Virus record (IMG/VR): IMGVR_UViG_3300018917_000040 | Location: 1-41,486 of that record | Strand: one strand, 5' to 3' | DNA: 41,486 nucleotides | Source: a virus | Shown: piece after piece, positions 9,401 through 15,318 of the stretch | Layout: each line of letters opens with the position of its first letter | Numbering within the stretch: position 1 is the first letter of the stretch | Program-made: the position numbers and the translations under genes | Notes under the pieces: model-generated | What the model saw: only the letters and a program-made list of their open reading frames with translations | Told to the model about the DNA's origin: nothing | Database searches by the model: none

Positions 9401-9776
9401 CCTGGTTGAACAGTAGGCCGAACCGCGCCGCCCCCTGCTGCATCTCCTGCGTCGACCGCCCCATCGCGTCGCCGGTTGCAACGGCCCAGGCGTTCATGTC
9501 GGCCGCCATGTGCTTGAACGTCTGGTTGAACGCGCTCTGCAGCTCTTCGGCGTCGCTCGCCGTTTTTACAGCGGCGCGCGCGAAGATCGCGCTCGGGACC
9601 GTCACCGCCGCCGTCATCTTGATGCCGAAGTCGCGCACCGACCGCTGCAGCTGCTTCGCCTGCGATCCGACCTCCTGCGCGAAGCTGGCAAAGCTGCGCC
9701 GGGACTCGGCGAGCGCATCGATCCATTCCCGCGAGTCGAGCGTCAGCTCGCCCCGCAGGCTCCCGACTTCGGTCAC
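6486..9776 (-). CDS. Tape measure protein (1096 aa)
   Basis: Sets tail length and is ejected with the DNA. It is the longest late gene and follows the tail chaperones, the normal order in long-tailed phages. Residues 1-260 are a helical tape-measure domain (start VGSLRGELTLDSREWIDAL; SALTALMSGLSGEAEPMRRY-like core). The middle (about 265-560) has many hydrophobic, possibly membrane-active segments. A Pro/Gly-rich linker follows (APRASRGGGRGRGGSGGGGS), then a long charged coiled coil (AEERARLALRKQEFALEQQL). The start is GTG at 9776 with GGGAG upstream. DNA near 7900-8900 looks less GC-rich than its flanks, hinting at a mosaic join. Confidence 0.92.
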   Translation of the reverse strand: MTEVGSLRGELTLDSREWIDALAESRRSFASFAQEVGSQAKQLQRSVRDFGIKMTAAVTVPSAIFARAAVKTASDAEELQSAFNQTFKHMAADMNAWAVATGDAMGRSTQEMQQGAARFGLLFNQAAKTRGEAAELSKTFSVLAQDLSSFFNTTPDEALTALMSGLSGEAEPMRRYGVFLSDVAMQQEMLRLGIKGTTQDLSEQQKIMLRANIILANTRDAQKDVIRTSDSLANRQRALAAAWLEMKVELGTALMPIAKAMTAALTQMLDAFTRLPAGVQKAVMIFGAFMAALGPLTLVLATIVGPTLIALAIRQFGVWGRVIAFIIAPVASLVAELGGLALWIGKIAAKAGTMGALGGIFRALTGPIGLAVSAFLLFKDEVLGALGGVWAYAKETLGPPLFALFTNLGNLFSQLANGPIGQAVGALIGFLGQLRDVIGSVVGNLLYNAGELIVNLLATVVKAVSDFVAAISALLSGDFAGAWKGAVSAVANFGQGIVNALSTAFPALSGLFQGIYDLLSGIVQFLGWVLGKIGEFVNGVISFFGSMLGPIFNAVRSVYNSISEWLYARFGWVYKGVRAIAMSIVDLWNWVKQQLGLGLGPAITGIARGVGQIGDTFGAAAAGAAVGAASMPAAPKPAPAPRASRGGGRGRGGSGGGGSNGADEAEERARLALRKQEFALEQQLAAARAREDHDETRRIEQQLERIKLVQRYRDLKLGTADAEIAADRDLRDLRAAEEVTRTRNLAIMEEAKDLQVAQLNDDHTMVRQLEEQEERRAMIARYQREGVSAAEAELKAIGAINQIEAARADAAARRLRDDEAGRQIGLAKLRGDTAQERALVRADDIRRRAERLEKDSEGRIKPEDARARAEAEWAEEEEARQVGHWRSIFRDGMHAAMNGDMMSWLKDRWTDLWSRALEESINMVADLLRDLLKNALANAGGGEGGGGWFGSLLGGLGKLVGLGSGFGSGLIPSDGAPPGFSAGPINIDDFTRSFGGLPKLAGGGTIKGLTGVDRNLLSLNGNPVAWVSRGEQLDVRPLNDNGGRRSRVEIVPSPYFDVVVDGRAAGVAAPMAAAAEYGGSGRAQASLARRAARRLP

Positions 9777-9790
9777 TCATTTGCTCCCAA

Positions 9791-9815
9791 AGAAAAAGGC
9801 CGCCCGAAGGCGGCC
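9791..9815 (-). terminator. Strong rho-independent terminator just before the tape-measure gene
   Basis: On the minus strand a seven-base stem (GGCCGCC/GGCGGCC) closes a TTCG tetraloop and is followed by TTTTTCT. This is a textbook intrinsic terminator for leftward transcription, ending about 15 bases before the tape-measure GTG. It has no T-run on the plus strand, so it does not serve the rightward moron at 9878. Confidence 0.85.
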
Positions 9816-9877
9816 TGCTCGACTCATTCCCCCCGGCGGGGCAGTTTCTCGTCCCTCACAACGAATCGGAGGGCACT

Positions 9878-10135
9878 GTGTCCAAAATCTATGGTGAATG
9901 GCTTGTCAGCGAGCCGCCTCTTCCCGTGGCGGACGCGGATCGAATACTTGGCGTCCAACTATCCACTGACGCGAAGGGGAGGCCTGAGTGGGTGGACATC
10001 CAGTTCCAATCTGCTGGTGAAGGGTTTCGGCAGTTCCGGATGGACTTGCCGAATGCTCTTTTTCTTCTGTCATGTCTCAAATCCATTCAGCTCGACACAG
10101 GCACGCCGTTCCCCGACGACCCGCGCGGCGGTTAA
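9878..10135 (+). CDS. Rightward moron gene, hypothetical (85 aa)
   Basis: Read against the surrounding late genes. GTG start at 9878 with a good GGAGGG site. The protein (start MSKIYGEWLVSEPPLPVAD, later ALFLLSCLKSIQLDTGTPFP) is soluble and has no domain I recognise. Its TAA overlaps the stop of the leftward 10132-10518 gene through the shared palindrome TTAA. The setting (isolated, opposite strand, next to a terminator) is typical of a moron that may be expressed in the lysogen. Function unknown. Confidence 0.65.
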   Translation: MSKIYGEWLVSEPPLPVADADRILGVQLSTDAKGRPEWVDIQFQSAGEGFRQFRMDLPNALFLLSCLKSIQLDTGTPFPDDPRGG

Positions 10136-10518
10136 CTACAGGACCGGGCCACTTCCGGCGGCTCGTCACCGAGGACGGTGTCGAAATCATCCGCGTGGAT
10201 GGCCGTTGGGCGGCTGCCGGCTCGCTCGCCGCCGTCAAATGGCTGGGGCGCGAACCGCTCCCATAGGCGATACCCGCCCTGCTCGGACTTGCACAGGAGC
10301 AGGGTGCCGTCGTCATAGAGGGTCAGCATCCACTGTTCCCTGGGCAATATATTGATGTTGCCGTCTCCGAAAGCAGCGGCGGGGGCAGGCGCGAGTTTCG
10401 GTCGCTCAACAGGCGGCCGCGGGTCGTGCACTTGCAATGTAAAACGGCGACCTAGCCGGTTTATCCGCTGAGCTCGCCCTCCTAGCGGCGGGTGATCCTC
10501 GCCGGGCAAATTGATCAT
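10132..10518 (-). CDS. Hypothetical late protein with a duplicated tail-protein module (128 aa)
   Basis: ATG at 10518 with GGGAGAAAGGG upstream. The start MINLPGEDHPPLGGRAQRIN followed by RLGRRFTLQV lines up with MIELPG...PPLGGRTQRVDRLGSRFKLAV of the minor tail protein at 5834-6427. The rest (EQWMLTLYDDGTLLLCKSEQ and GGYRLWERFAPQPF) is unlike that protein. It may be a tail-associated protein or a recombined fragment of one that gained a new C-terminus. It lies in the leftward operon before the tape measure. Confidence 0.55.
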   Translation of the reverse strand: MINLPGEDHPPLGGRAQRINRLGRRFTLQVHDPRPPVERPKLAPAPAAAFGDGNINILPREQWMLTLYDDGTLLLCKSEQGGYRLWERFAPQPFDGGERAGSRPTAIHADDFDTVLGDEPPEVARSCS

Positions 10519-10539
10519 TACCCTTTCTCCCGGGCCGCC

Positions 10540-10773
10540 TCAGGCGGCTTGCTGGCGGCCCTGCCAATATCGGTCCTCGATGCTGCGCGAGACGGTCGCG
10601 CTGACCCCCTGCATCGCCTTCATCTTGTCGCGGACATAGATCAGCATCTCGACCCCGATCGGCTCGCCGCGCGCGGCTCCCTTGATAGCCTCGTCGATCT
10701 TCATCTCGGCCAGCATCGCCACCGATCCCATGCGCCGGACCTGCTCGGCGTCGTCGCGAAGGTCGCCGCTCAT
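10540..10773 (-). CDS. Small late protein (77 aa)
   Basis: Helical, charged protein: MSGDLRDDAEQVRRMGSVAM then LAEMKIDEAIKGAARGEP, ending DRYWQGRQQAA. ATG at 10773 overlaps the upstream stop as ATGA, giving translational coupling. The in-frame extension to 10866 lies inside that gene. It sits between the tail chaperones and the tape measure. Function not recognised; a tail-assembly helper is only a guess. Confidence 0.65.
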   Translation of the reverse strand: MSGDLRDDAEQVRRMGSVAMLAEMKIDEAIKGAARGEPIGVEMLIYVRDKMKAMQGVSATVSRSIEDRYWQGRQQAA

Positions 10774-11117
10774 GCCTGCCTCGCCAGATTGAGGCCGCTG
10801 ATCGCATCCTCGTGATGCTTCACCAGCCGCTTCGACACTTCCTCCAGGCGCTCGTGCACATCCCACGACAGCGCTGCGATCGCCGCCAGCGCCTTTTCCA
10901 TGAAGGGATCGGTGTTGACCCGCCCCAGCAGATTGTCGACGCCCAGCCAGACGAAGAACACGGCCCCTGCCTGCTTCTCGACCTGCAGGATCTCGTCATC
11001 GAGCCCGTGCATCGGGCCCCGCAGCACGAAGTCGATCATCGGTCCGGTGGTTTCGTCATTCTTACCGGCTCCCGCGCCGGCCTCTATGATGCTATCTCTA
11101 CGCTCAGCCTGCTGCAT
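10770..11117 (-). CDS. Hypothetical late protein (115 aa)
   Basis: Begins MQQAERRDSIIEAGAGAGKN and includes a hydrophobic stretch (AGAVFFVWLGVDNLLG) and a helical end (HERLEEVSKRLVKHHEDAIS). A GGAGA site precedes ATG 11117. It couples to the 77-aa gene by ATGA. The rightward moron 11255-11800 separates it from the tail-chaperone genes, so the original operon was probably continuous before that insertion. Function unknown. Confidence 0.65.
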   Translation of the reverse strand: MQQAERRDSIIEAGAGAGKNDETTGPMIDFVLRGPMHGLDDEILQVEKQAGAVFFVWLGVDNLLGRVNTDPFMEKALAAIAALSWDVHERLEEVSKRLVKHHEDAISGLNLARQA

Positions 11118-11179
11118 GGAATGCTCTCCATTCGGTTGGTCAGAGCCGGCGGGAGGGCCCTAATCCTCCTGCTGGCTCG

Positions 11180-11254
11180 TTGTGCCTCTTGGGCCGGTTG
11201 TGCCCGTCATGTCAAGTGACTTGTGCTACAAGCGCTAATAGCCTAACAGGCGCT
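11180..11254. promoter_or_regulatory. Probable control region of the RHH/TM2 moron
   Basis: Three TTGTGC copies occur at 11180, 11198 and 11221. CAAG-TGA-CTTG (11213-11223) and CTTGT-GCT-ACAAG (11220-11232) are overlapping inverted repeats. A further dyad with arms AGCGC/GCGCT and inner GCCT/AGGC spans 11231-11254, up to the ATG. TTGTGC at 11221 is 17 bases from TAACAG at 11244, which would give a nearly leaderless mRNA. Autoregulation by the ribbon-helix-helix product is inferred. Confidence 0.5.
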
Positions 11255-11413
11255 ATGGCCGACGTACGCAAGGACCAGCGAATTCCGATCATGATGTCGG
11301 CACCCGAGGTGGAACGGATCGATGCTTGGCGTCGGAAGCAGCCCGACCTCCCACCACGCGCTGAGGCAATTCGCCGCCTGGTCGCCATTGGCATCGCCAC
11401 GAAGAGCGAGTAA
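11255..11413 (+). CDS. Ribbon-helix-helix-like DNA-binding protein (52 aa)
   Basis: The sequence DQRIPIMMSAPEVERIDAWR then RAEAIRRLVAIGIA matches the strand-helix-helix pattern of small RHH repressors: a basic strand (RIPIMMS), then the E-x-x-x-I-D and R-x-EAIRRLV helices. It is read rightward in the leftward late region, 27 bases before the TM2 gene, and probably forms an operon with it. I start at ATG 11255, because the extension to 11180 crosses the inverted repeats upstream. It probably controls its own moron operon. Confidence 0.7.
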   Translation: MADVRKDQRIPIMMSAPEVERIDAWRRKQPDLPPRAEAIRRLVAIGIATKSE

Positions 11414-11440
11414 AGCCATTCCCCGATTCAGGGGGAAACG

Positions 11441-11800
11441 ATGGACGCTCAACCAGCGGCGGCGAATATCCGCGAACAGAAATACTGCTCGGGATGCGGA
11501 ACGGTCATTCACCGCTCCGCCCCAAGCTGCCCGCACTGCGGAGCGCCCCAAGCCGATGTGACGGCCGCTCACGCCTACTCCGGCGGAAAGACGAAAACGA
11601 CCGCCGGGATATTGGCGCTACTGCTCGGGGGAATCGGCGTACACAAATTCTACTTGGGGCAGACAGGTCTCGGAATACTCTACCTTCTCTTCTGTTGGAC
11701 CTTCATCCCCGCGATTGTCGCCTTCGTTGAAGGCATCATCTACCTGTCCATGTCAGACGCCGACTTCAACGCCAAGTACAACCGACCCCCCATTCGCTAG
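11441..11800 (+). CDS. Zinc-ribbon plus TM2-domain membrane protein (119 aa)
   Basis: N-terminal zinc ribbon with two Cys pairs (CSGCG at about 17-21 and CPHCGAPQ at about 31-38), then a TM2 domain. That domain has [20 protein letters not shown], the diagnostic G-x-HKFYLG motif, followed by a second membrane helix ([16 protein letters not shown]). TM2 proteins are small two-helix inner-membrane proteins. As part of an independently read moron in a prophage, a role in lysogenic conversion or superinfection exclusion is plausible but not shown. Its TAG overlaps the stop of the leftward gene through the palindrome CTAG. Confidence 0.85.
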   Translation: MDAQPAAANIREQKYCSGCGTVIHRSAPSCPHCGAPQADVTAAHAYSGGKTKTTAGILALLLGGIGVHKFYLGQTGLGILYLLFCWTFIPAIVAFVEGIIYLSMSDADFNAKYNRPPIR

Positions 11801-12120
11801 CGCCGCCCCTGCCGGGCCATGTGGGCCTTCATCGCTTCGTACATCTCGCGGCCCGTCATCCGCCGCCGCTCCGCCCGCTCGGGGCGGCTCAGCAGCTTCT
11901 CCAGCCTGGGGAATTTGGCCGGGTCCCAATGGCCCAGCCGCGCCGTCTGCCAGGCCTGGTAGCTGGCCGTGTCCACCGCCGCCCGCTCGCGCCGGGCATG
12001 GCCCCGCATCACCGCGTCGAACGTCGCCGGCGTCTGCTCCCAAAAGGTGCCGATCGACTGACCGGCCATGGTCCACAGCTCAATGAGCTCGAACCAGTCT
12101 ACCTTTTCCGGCTTCGCGGA
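11797..12120 (-). CDS. Tail assembly chaperone, downstream part (T-like, by -1 frameshift)
   Basis: Open frame that continues the upstream chaperone gene in the -1 frame: [20 protein letters not shown] then [20 protein letters not shown]. In many long-tailed phages the G and GT chaperones are made this way. An internal ATG at 12069 ([12 protein letters not shown]) could give a separate 90-aa protein, but the frame upstream of it is open and protein-like, favouring the fusion. The fused product would be about 243 aa. It ends on the CTAG shared with the TM2 gene. Confidence 0.7.
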   Translation of the reverse strand, partial: SAKPEKVDWFELIELWTMAGQSIGTFWEQTPATFDAVMRGHARRERAAVDTASYQAWQTARLGHWDPAKFPRLEKLLSRPERAERRRMTGREMYEAMKAHMARQGRR

Positions 12121-12527
12121 GGGCCCGCGGGTGCGCGCCCGCCGGCCCCCTCAAGCGCCTTGCGATCCGCGCCCTTGGTCATCGCCGCCTGGATCGAGCG
12201 CATCAGCAGCCCCACCGCACCGATCGTGCCGACCTCGTCGAAAATCTCCTCCGTCTCCTGGTCGTCGACTTCACCATGATGCTTGAGCAGCCCGAAACCG
12301 AACAGCGCGCCGAGATCGCCGAAGCTGATCTTCTCGAACTCCGCGCGCGCCTTCCCCTCGTTGTCGGCATCCGCCGGATCGACCGCCGGCAGCACCTCCT
12401 GGATCGCCTGCATGAAGGGCTTGTCGAACTTGATCTCGGTTTCCTTCTGCGCGCGGAAACCGAAATGCAGCTTATATTCGGTGTCGCCCGCCCTGAAGCG
12501 GACGACTCCCTCAGGATCCGCAGCCAT
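12099..12527 (-). CDS. Tail assembly chaperone, upstream part (G-like), 142 aa
   Basis: Lies between tail tube and tape measure, the fixed place of tail chaperones. Starts MAADPEGVVRFRAGDTEYKL, with a compact beta start and a helical body (FMQAIQEVLPAVDPADADNE, LMRSIQAAMTKGADRKALEG). ATG 12527 overlaps the tail-tube stop as TGATG. The end ([13 protein letters not shown]) looks like translated linker, in line with the -1 frameshift that adds the downstream part. Known family role: binding the tape measure during tail assembly. Confidence 0.75.
   Translation of the reverse strand: MAADPEGVVRFRAGDTEYKLHFGFRAQKETEIKFDKPFMQAIQEVLPAVDPADADNEGKARAEFEKISFGDLGALFGFGLLKHHGEVDDQETEEIFDEVGTIGAVGLLMRSIQAAMTKGADRKALEGAGGRAPAGPPRSRKR
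12120..12126 (-). promoter_or_regulatory. Candidate -1 ribosomal frameshift heptamer
   Basis: On the minus strand GGGCCCT lies in the register G GGC CCT relative to the upstream chaperone frame. This fits X XXY YYZ and precedes that frame's stop (12099-12101) by about 20 bases. Slipping back one base enters the long open frame to 11797. A run GAGGGGGCC slightly upstream is an alternative slip site. Confidence 0.5.
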
Positions 12528-12967
12528 CAGGCTACCTCCGCCTCGGTGATCGGGCCGCTCCACTTCACCGTCGCGGTGAAGGTCCGACGGTCATCGGCGG
12601 GGTTGGAGCGCACGTAATTGCGGACCAGCACTTCACCGGTGAACTCACGCCGGGTCGTGCCATCGTCGTCGACGTCGATCACGATCCGGAACTCGCGAGC
12701 CTCGCCCGATTCCTTGGCTTCCCGGATCAGGGCGTCGGTGGGCGAGCCCGGGATATAGTTCCCGACCAGATCGGCCTCCTCGCCGTCGGCGAGTCGCGCC
12801 GTCTTGAAGGTCTTGAACCCTTGCGTTTTCAGATGGCTGGTCTCGTACAGGTCCGCCGCCCCTGCCGGCAGCGGTACCTCCGTGAGCTCGGCCAGCTGCA
12901 CCAGGGTGCCGGCGGCATTGGCGAGCCAGAATTCCGAGCCGTGCCCGGTTACAACTTCGTCGGCCAT
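12527..12967 (-). CDS. Major tail (tube) protein, 146 aa
   Basis: Forms the tail tube. The sequence shows tube-protein features: GSEFWLANAAGTLVQLAELT at the start, LYETSHLKTQGFKTFKTARL in the middle and a beta-rich end (RRTFTATVKWSGPITEAEVA). The pattern 'E-TSHLKT-GFK-F' is typical of short siphophage tail-tube proteins. It is placed between tail completion protein and chaperones, as in HK97-like phages. The ATG at 12967 follows the previous gene by 12 bases. Confidence 0.85.
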   Translation of the reverse strand: MADEVVTGHGSEFWLANAAGTLVQLAELTEVPLPAGAADLYETSHLKTQGFKTFKTARLADGEEADLVGNYIPGSPTDALIREAKESGEAREFRIVIDVDDDGTTRREFTGEVLVRNYVRSNPADDRRTFTATVKWSGPITEAEVA

Positions 12968-12979
12968 TGGTCTTCTCCT

Positions 12980-13390
12980 CTAAGCAACGGGCCGTGCCCG
13001 GATCCTGAAATCGATGCTCTTGCGGTGGACGAAGCCGAGCCCCGCCACTTCCTCACCAAGGTCCCGCGGCCCCTCCACCGAGGCGGGCAGGAACGACCAT
13101 CCCTCCGCCGCGGCGCGCGGCTGCAGCGCCGCCACCGCCGCGTCGGCGAGCCGCGACGCCTCCACCGAGCTGGTCGCCCAGCAATCGACCTGGACCCGCG
13201 CGAACCGCAGCGTCTCCAGCCCCTTCATCGTCTCGGCGCGCGGTTGGCTGATCGTCTGCAGCGTGATCGCCGGCAGCTTGCCCGCCTGCGGCCGCGTCAC
13301 CACTGCAATCCGCCCCGTCTCGGCGGTGACGATCGCCGTTACGGCCGCGTCCGCGCGCAGCCGCGCCCGCACCGCCCCGATCAGGTCCAT
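12980..13390 (-). CDS. Tail completion protein, DUF3168-like (136 aa)
   Basis: Starts MDLIGAVRARLRADAAVTAI, has PAITLQTISQPRAETMKGLE in the middle and a strand-helix end (VQVDCWATSSVEASRLADAA). The pattern of a helical start, 'P-ITLQ', and 'VQVDCWA' followed by a helix is typical of DUF3168 / gp17-like proteins that join tail to head. It sits between the gp10-like protein and the tail tube, which agrees. Confidence 0.85.
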   Translation of the reverse strand: MDLIGAVRARLRADAAVTAIVTAETGRIAVVTRPQAGKLPAITLQTISQPRAETMKGLETLRFARVQVDCWATSSVEASRLADAAVAALQPRAAAEGWSFLPASVEGPRDLGEEVAGLGFVHRKSIDFRIRARPVA

Positions 13391-13393
13391 GCG

Positions 13394-13822
13394 TCAGCGC
13401 CCCTGTTTCTTGATCTCGCCAGCCACCGCCTTGGCCACCAAGCCCATTGCCCGGTTGCCTGCGGCATCGAAGGCGGGCCGCAGGAACGGCTGGGCGGCCA
13501 TGTGAATCGTTCCGAACTCCACCATGTGGCCGTAAAAGCCATCCGCCCCCGCTGAGCGGCCGACTGCGGGCCCGATGTAGACCCGCATCTCCTCTGGGCT
13601 CTCGTTGCGCTGGTCGGTCTTGAACTTGAGCTTGGTCGTCACGACGATGCTGGCGGCCAGATTGCCCGTTCGCCGCGGCGCCCGCATTCTCGCCTCATCT
13701 GCGATAACTCCGCCGCCGAGGAACAACGCAGGCATGACCACCGCCGGCCGTGCGACCCGCTCCTGCCGCTTCAGCGACGCGACCACTTCCGTTCCGCCCT
13801 TGAGCCTCAGCCCCATTTTCAC
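13394..13822 (-). CDS. HK97 gp10-like head-tail/tail protein (142 aa)
   Basis: Basic protein with LKGGTEVVASLKRQERVARP at the start, then ARMRAPRRTGNLAASIVV (the P-R-RTGNL-SI motif of the gp10 family), then VYIGPAVGRSAGADGFYGHM and VEFGTIHMAAQPFLRPAFDA (VE-GT-----PFLRPA motif). These motifs identify the HK97 gp10 / minor tail family. GTG at 13822 overlaps the upstream stop (GTGA) and has GAGG eight bases before it; an ATG six bases further on is possible. Confidence 0.88.
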   Translation of the reverse strand: MKMGLRLKGGTEVVASLKRQERVARPAVVMPALFLGGGVIADEARMRAPRRTGNLAASIVVTTKLKFKTDQRNESPEEMRVYIGPAVGRSAGADGFYGHMVEFGTIHMAAQPFLRPAFDAAGNRAMGLVAKAVAGEIKKQGR

Positions 13823-14181
13823 TGGACCTGCCTCACCGCCGCCACGTCCAGCACGCCGGCCTCGGGCCGCGTCACGGACCTTATGTCCCATGCGGGCGCC
13901 GTCGCCCAATCGTCGGGCACCGGCCGCGCCGGGTCGCAGCGCATTCGGGCGCCGGGCCCCAGCCAGCGCGTGTCGCTGCTCTCCCGCACCCGGAAGGTCG
14001 CCGGCATGGAGGCGCTCGCCTGCGCCGCTTCGCGCCGCTCCTGCCCCGTGCCCCAGATCGGCCACGCCCGCACCGTCGCGACGATTTCCCAATCGTCGAT
14101 TTCCTGCCCGTGCTCATCCTCGCCGCTCGCGCGCCGTTCGAACCGCACCTTGTGGGTCAGCATGCCTGCGGGGATGGGCAT
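13819..14181 (-). CDS. Head-tail adaptor / head closure protein (120 aa)
   Basis: Starts MPIPAGMLTHKVRFERRAS, has DWEIVATVRAWPIWGTGQER then REAAQASASMPATFRVR, and ends AWDIRSVTRPEAGVLDVAAV. The 'G-L-H-V-FER', 'W-V--VRAW-', 'A-ATF-VR' and 'WDI-S' pattern is that of SPP1 gp16 / phage head-tail adaptor proteins. ATG 14181 has GAGAGGG upstream; the longer TTG reading to 14226 is weak. It forms the neck between connector and tail completion proteins. Confidence 0.85.
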   Translation of the reverse strand: MPIPAGMLTHKVRFERRASGEDEHGQEIDDWEIVATVRAWPIWGTGQERREAAQASASMPATFRVRESSDTRWLGPGARMRCDPARPVPDDWATAPAWDIRSVTRPEAGVLDVAAVRQVQ

Positions 14182-14239
14182 CAATCCCTCTCCGCCCGCG
14201 CCGCAGGGGTTGACCTGGTTGGCCAAAGGCGAGGGCGCA

Positions 14240-14824
14240 TCAAAGCACCATCCGCCGGTAAGGCCGGCACAGCCCGATCGCCCCCGGCGGCATCGCCTCC
14301 TCGCCGCCGCCCTCTCGGTTGGCGTACATCCATCCGACCGTCAGCTTCACCGCCGCGCTCAGATCCGGCGGGCACAGCCCGTCCTCATATCCCGCCGCGA
14401 ACGTCACCCGCACCGCCGCCGCGCCCAGGCCATGCGCCAGGCTGGGCCAGTCGCTGCCGATCGCCGGCAGCAGCGCGTCCCCGTCCGCCTCGCTCCACCG
14501 CCACGCGGCCTCGTCCAGCACCACCATCGCCCCGTCGGCGCCGACATGCTCGACCGCCACGATCGCCGTCACCGGCTCGCGCCACAGCCGGATCGGCGCC
14601 GGCAGCGCCGGCCACGCCGCCGCGCTCCACCGCAGCGTCCGCGCCGTCAGCACCTGCCCGGTAAACTTCTCCACCGCCGCCTGCGCCGACCGGACGAACC
14701 CCTCGATCAGCGCGTCGTCATCCCCATGATCGACATTCAAATGCCGCTTCGCTTCCGCCACATCGAACACCAGCGGCACCTGGGCGAGCGGCGTGACGGT
14801 GCGAATTTGATATCTCACCGTCAC
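14240..14824 (-). CDS. Head-tail connector protein, gp6-like (194 aa)
   Basis: Has VFDVAEAKRHLNVDHGDDDA then LIEGFVRSAQAAVEKFTGQV, the 'L-EAK-HL-VD---DD--I---I-AA---E--TG' signature of phage gp6-like connectors (phiE125 gp8-like). Later parts include VRVTFAAGYEDGLCPPDLSA (VTF-AGY-----P-DL--A) and VGWMYANREG. I chose GTG 14824 with GGAGAG seven bases upstream; a GTG at 14839 is possible. Family role: first ring below the portal. Confidence 0.87.
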   Translation of the reverse strand: MTVRYQIRTVTPLAQVPLVFDVAEAKRHLNVDHGDDDALIEGFVRSAQAAVEKFTGQVLTARTLRWSAAAWPALPAPIRLWREPVTAIVAVEHVGADGAMVVLDEAAWRWSEADGDALLPAIGSDWPSLAHGLGAAAVRVTFAAGYEDGLCPPDLSAAVKLTVGWMYANREGGGEEAMPPGAIGLCRPYRRMVL

Positions 14825-14854
14825 GCCAGAGCTCTCCACTTCGGGCAGCGGGGC

Positions 14855-15208
14855 TTAGCCCTGCTGCGCCTTCAAATTGTCGGCCACCGCCTGGTCCGAC
14901 GGCTTCGACGGCTCGTTGAAGTCGATGCGGTTCGCGTCCGCCGGCTGCCCCGCGCGGGGAGTGTTGTCGACCGCCGGATGATCGACGTCGATCCGCTCCT
15001 TGATCGTCGGCTCGACGAAGGCGCCGGAGCCTTCCATGTCGGTCCCCGCCGCCGCCTTCAGCTTGTCCTCGCTGAGGCCGGCGGTGTCGGCCGTACCCGG
15101 GCGGTCCGACAGCGCCACGCCGCTGGTATCGGCGCTCGTGCCTCCGCTGGAATCCTTGGTCGCCTTCGCGCCGCTCGTCGCGGCAGAACCCGTGCTTTTG
15201 GTCATCAT
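14855..15208 (-). CDS. Hydrophilic low-complexity head-region protein (117 aa)
   Basis: Between capsid and connector. Very rich in Ala, Ser, Thr, Gly, Asp and Lys (TKSTGSAATSGAKATKDSSG) with a more ordered end (EPTIKERIDVDHPAVDNTPR). Probably unfolded and acidic. The ATG-ATG start at 15208 has AAAGGAG seven bases upstream. Could be a minor head or decoration-type protein; no family recognised. Confidence 0.6.
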   Translation of the reverse strand: MMTKSTGSAATSGAKATKDSSGGTSADTSGVALSDRPGTADTAGLSEDKLKAAAGTDMEGSGAFVEPTIKERIDVDHPAVDNTPRAGQPADANRIDFNEPSKPSDQAVADNLKAQQG

Positions 15209-15257
15209 GGTGTTGCTCCTTTCCATGAAGAAAGAGCGCCGCGACGCCCCTTCTCGA

Positions 15258-15291
15258 TAGAAAAGAGAGGGCCGCCGCGGGGGCAGCCCTC
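15258..15291 (-). terminator. Candidate attenuating terminator after the capsid gene
   Basis: On the minus strand GAGGGC pairs with GCCCTC across a GC-rich 13-base interior, followed by TCTTTTCT. It lies between the capsid stop (15319) and the next gene (15208). A partial terminator here would keep capsid mRNA high relative to downstream genes. The T-run is interrupted, so it is probably leaky. Confidence 0.55.
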
Positions 15292-15318
15292 CCCATCAGA
15301 TGTAATGATACTCGCTAG

